NCBI RefSeq assembly: GCF_017349075.1
Contig: NZ_JAFMOF010000001.1
Location: forward strand, 1,364,001 to 1,428,000
DNA from: Streptomyces triculaminicus
Lineage (GTDB): Bacteria; Actinomycetota; Actinomycetes; Streptomycetales; Streptomycetaceae
Direction: 5' to 3'
DNA: 64,000 nucleotides
Below, piece after piece: positions 62,453-64,000 of the stretch. Under the pieces are notes generated by a model. That model ran no database searches. It was not told where the DNA came from and saw nothing but the letters and a program-made list of their open reading frames with translations. The position numbers and the translations under genes were made by a program. Numbering within the stretch: the stretch's first letter is position 1; every line of letters starts with the position of its first letter.

Positions 62453-63328
62453 ATGCGGGTGAGCGACGACGGGGTCCTGGCCTTCCGGAGGGCTCTGGGC
62501 CTGCCGGGCCTGATCGACGTCCATACGCACTTCATGCCCGAGCGGGTGCTCGACAAGGTCTGGGCGTACTTCGACGCCGCCGGCCCTCTGATCGGCCGGC
62601 CCTGGCCGATCACCTACCGGCACGCGGAGCTCGAGCGGCTCGGCATACTGCGCGGCTTCGGCGTGCGGGCCTTCACTTCGATGATCTACCCCCACAAGCC
62701 CGGCATGGCCTCCTGGCTCAACGGCTGGGCGGCGGACTTCGCCTCCCGTACGCCCGACTGCCTGCACACCGCGACCTTCTTCCCCGAACCAGAAGCCGCG
62801 GACTACGTGCGCCGGGCGCTGGACGCCGGGGCGCGGATCTTCAAGTCGCATGTGCAGGTGGGCGCCTACGACCCCGAGGACGCGCTGCTGGACGACGTGT
62901 GGGGCACGCTCGAGGACGCCGGGACGCCCGTCGTCATCCACTGCGGCTCCGGCCCCGCGCCCGGCAAGCACACCGGGCCCGCTCCGGTGGCCCGCGTACT
63001 GGCCCGGCATCCGCGGCTGCGGCTGGTGATCGCCCACATGGGGATGCCGGAGTACACCGACTTCCTGGACCTGGCCGAGCGTCATCCCGGTGTGCACCTC
63101 GACACGACGATGGCGTTCACGGACTTCTCCGAGCGGATCGCGCCGTTCCCACCGGCGGAACGGGGACGCCTGGCGGCGCTGGGGGACCGCATCCTCTTCG
63201 GCAGCGACTTCCCGAACATCCCGTACGGCTACGCGCACGCGCTCGAGTCCCTGACGCGGCTGGGGCAGGACGAGGCGTGGCTGCGCGGCGTGTGCCACGA
63301 CAACGCCGCGCGGCTGTTCGGGCTGTGA
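62453..63328 (+). CDS. Amidohydrolase family protein (TIM-barrel, ACMSD-like)
   Basis: A 291-residue metal-dependent amidohydrolase of the amidohydrolase-2 type. The metal motif H-T-H is in I-D-V-H-T-H-F-M-P at about residues 23-31, other ligands are His in V-V-I-H-C-G-S-G and H in V-I-A-H-M-G, and Asp in L-F-G-S-D-F-P-N. Members decarboxylate or hydrolyse cyclic acids such as ACMS. A GTG two codons later (62459) is an alternative start. The gene starts 20 bp after a terminator, so it needs a promoter overlapping the tRNA-Met region or readthrough. Confidence 0.85.
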   Translation: MRVSDDGVLAFRRALGLPGLIDVHTHFMPERVLDKVWAYFDAAGPLIGRPWPITYRHAELERLGILRGFGVRAFTSMIYPHKPGMASWLNGWAADFASRTPDCLHTATFFPEPEAADYVRRALDAGARIFKSHVQVGAYDPEDALLDDVWGTLEDAGTPVVIHCGSGPAPGKHTGPAPVARVLARHPRLRLVIAHMGMPEYTDFLDLAERHPGVHLDTTMAFTDFSERIAPFPPAERGRLAALGDRILFGSDFPNIPYGYAHALESLTRLGQDEAWLRGVCHDNAARLFGL

Positions 63329-63374
63329 TCCGGTCCGGGCCGTGAGCCGGCCCGGACCCTGACTCCGCCGCCCG

Positions 63375-64000
63375 TCAGAGCGGCAGGATCTGCGCCAGCT
63401 CGCGCCACTGCGGCCGCGCCAGGGAGCGGACCCGCTCCTTCCCCTGCGGGAGGACCACCTGCACCGCCAGGTGGTCGGCGCCCGCGGCCACGTACTCGTC
63501 CATCCGGTCCCGGATGCGCTGCTCGTCGCCGAGGGCGAAGAGCGCGTCGACCAGGCGGTCGCTGCCGTTGTCCTTGAAGTCGTCCTCGGTGAAGCCGAGA
63601 CGCAGGAGGTTGTTGGTGTAGTTCGGCAGGGCGAGGTAGCGGGCGAGGAAGCTGCGGGCGGTGTCGCGGGCGCGGCCGAGGTCGGTGTCGAGGACGACGT
63701 TCACCTCGGGGGCGAGGAAGGCGTCGTCGCCCACCAGCTCCCGGGTGCGCGCGGTGTGGTCCGTGGTGACCAGGTAGGGGATCGCCCCGGCCGCGCGGTC
63801 CCGGGCGAGGCCGGCCATCTTGGGGCCGAGGGCGGCCAGTACGCGCTGCTCCGCGGGCACGGGCACGGGCGCGTCGTCCAGAGCCGTCAGGTAGTCCCGC
63901 ATGGCGGAGTACGGGCGGGCGTAGCGCGGGGTGAGCGCGGTGTGGCTGACGCCGAGTCCGAGGACGAGGCGCTCGCGCGCCGAGGGCGCGAGGGCGGCGT
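63375..64000 (-). CDS. F420-dependent LLM-class oxidoreductase, N-terminus cut off by window edge
   Basis: The frame is open from the right edge of the window to the TGA at 63375; about 208 residues are visible. The sequence L-V-L-G-L-G-V-S-H, then S-A-M-R-D-Y-L-T-A-L, and the later N-V-V-L-D-T-D-L-G-R-A-R, N-Y-T-N-N-L-L-R-L-G-F and Q-V-V-L-P match the luciferase-like F420 family with TIGR03620-type wording. It uses F420 or FMN to reduce an unknown substrate. The ATG at 63902 is internal. Confidence 0.82.
   Translation of the reverse strand, partial: AALAPSARERLVLGLGVSHTALTPRYARPYSAMRDYLTALDDAPVPVPAEQRVLAALGPKMAGLARDRAAGAIPYLVTTDHTARTRELVGDDAFLAPEVNVVLDTDLGRARDTARSFLARYLALPNYTNNLLRLGFTEDDFKDNGSDRLVDALFALGDEQRIRDRMDEYVAAGADHLAVQVVLPQGKERVRSLARPQWRELAQILPL

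Overview
The window is a 64 kb piece of a very GC-rich actinobacterial chromosome, almost certainly Streptomyces. Supporting signs are GTG starts and GTGA/ATGA overlaps throughout, an SSI-type protease inhibitor, several anti-sigma-type ATPases, ECF sigma factors, a DtpA/Sco copper operon, and a gene order around serS and pheA that matches what I remember of the Streptomyces core chromosome. There is no integrase, transposase, CRISPR array or rRNA.

Layout, left to right. 0-2 kb: end of an LLM-class oxidoreductase, then an HtpX-like protease with PspAB. 2-6.4 kb: a leftward operon of M24 peptidase, EphD-like hydrolase/dehydrogenase fusion, metal-dependent hydrolase and MerR regulator. 6.7-10.3 kb: a rightward double ABC exporter. 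10.4-17 kb: MFS transporter, FadR-type regulator, rhomboid-like membrane protein, HAD phosphatase, serS and pheA. About 0.6 kb between serS and pheA carries a cluster of DnaA boxes. 17-23 kb: a copper operon with DtpA, CopCD, a PCuAC chaperone and Sco, plus YcnI and a membrane protein. 23-36 kb: signalling and housekeeping genes (HATPase proteins, nickel-binding protein, aminopeptidase P, PP2C phosphatase, PrimPol-like protein, SEC-C protein, GDPD, HtrA-like protease), then tRNA-Ser.

36-47 kb is more accessory: a VCBS secreted protein, tRNA-Lys, HNH nuclease, SGNH esterase, small secreted proteins, a GGDEF cyclase, an orphan ChsH2-ChsH1-Ltp2 steroid side-chain module, a DUF1906 protein, a SigE-family sigma factor and an acyl-CoA ligase. 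47.6-50.4 kb is a compact lasso-peptide cluster: 49-residue precursor, macrolactam synthetase, RRE protein and leader peptidase, preceded by an 18-bp palindrome. 50.5-56.5 kb holds small regulated modules. These are an SDR, an ECF41 sigma factor with its carboxymuconolactone decarboxylase target and a textbook promoter, a TetR/SnoaL pair and a TetR/MFS pair, each pair with two visible operators, and a DoxX protein. 56.6-61 kb is one very long, repeat-rich PAS/pseudo-receiver protein. The window ends with an SSI inhibitor, tRNA-Ser, tRNA-Arg and initiator tRNA-Met, an amidohydrolase and a truncated F420-type oxidoreductase.

Four genes (PP2C phosphatase, HtrA protease, lasso synthetase, PAS protein) carry six apparent single-base indels, mostly in C/G runs. 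In each case the gene is otherwise intact and the base count becomes a multiple of three once corrected. I suspect assembly errors rather than real decay, but cannot prove it from one sequence.
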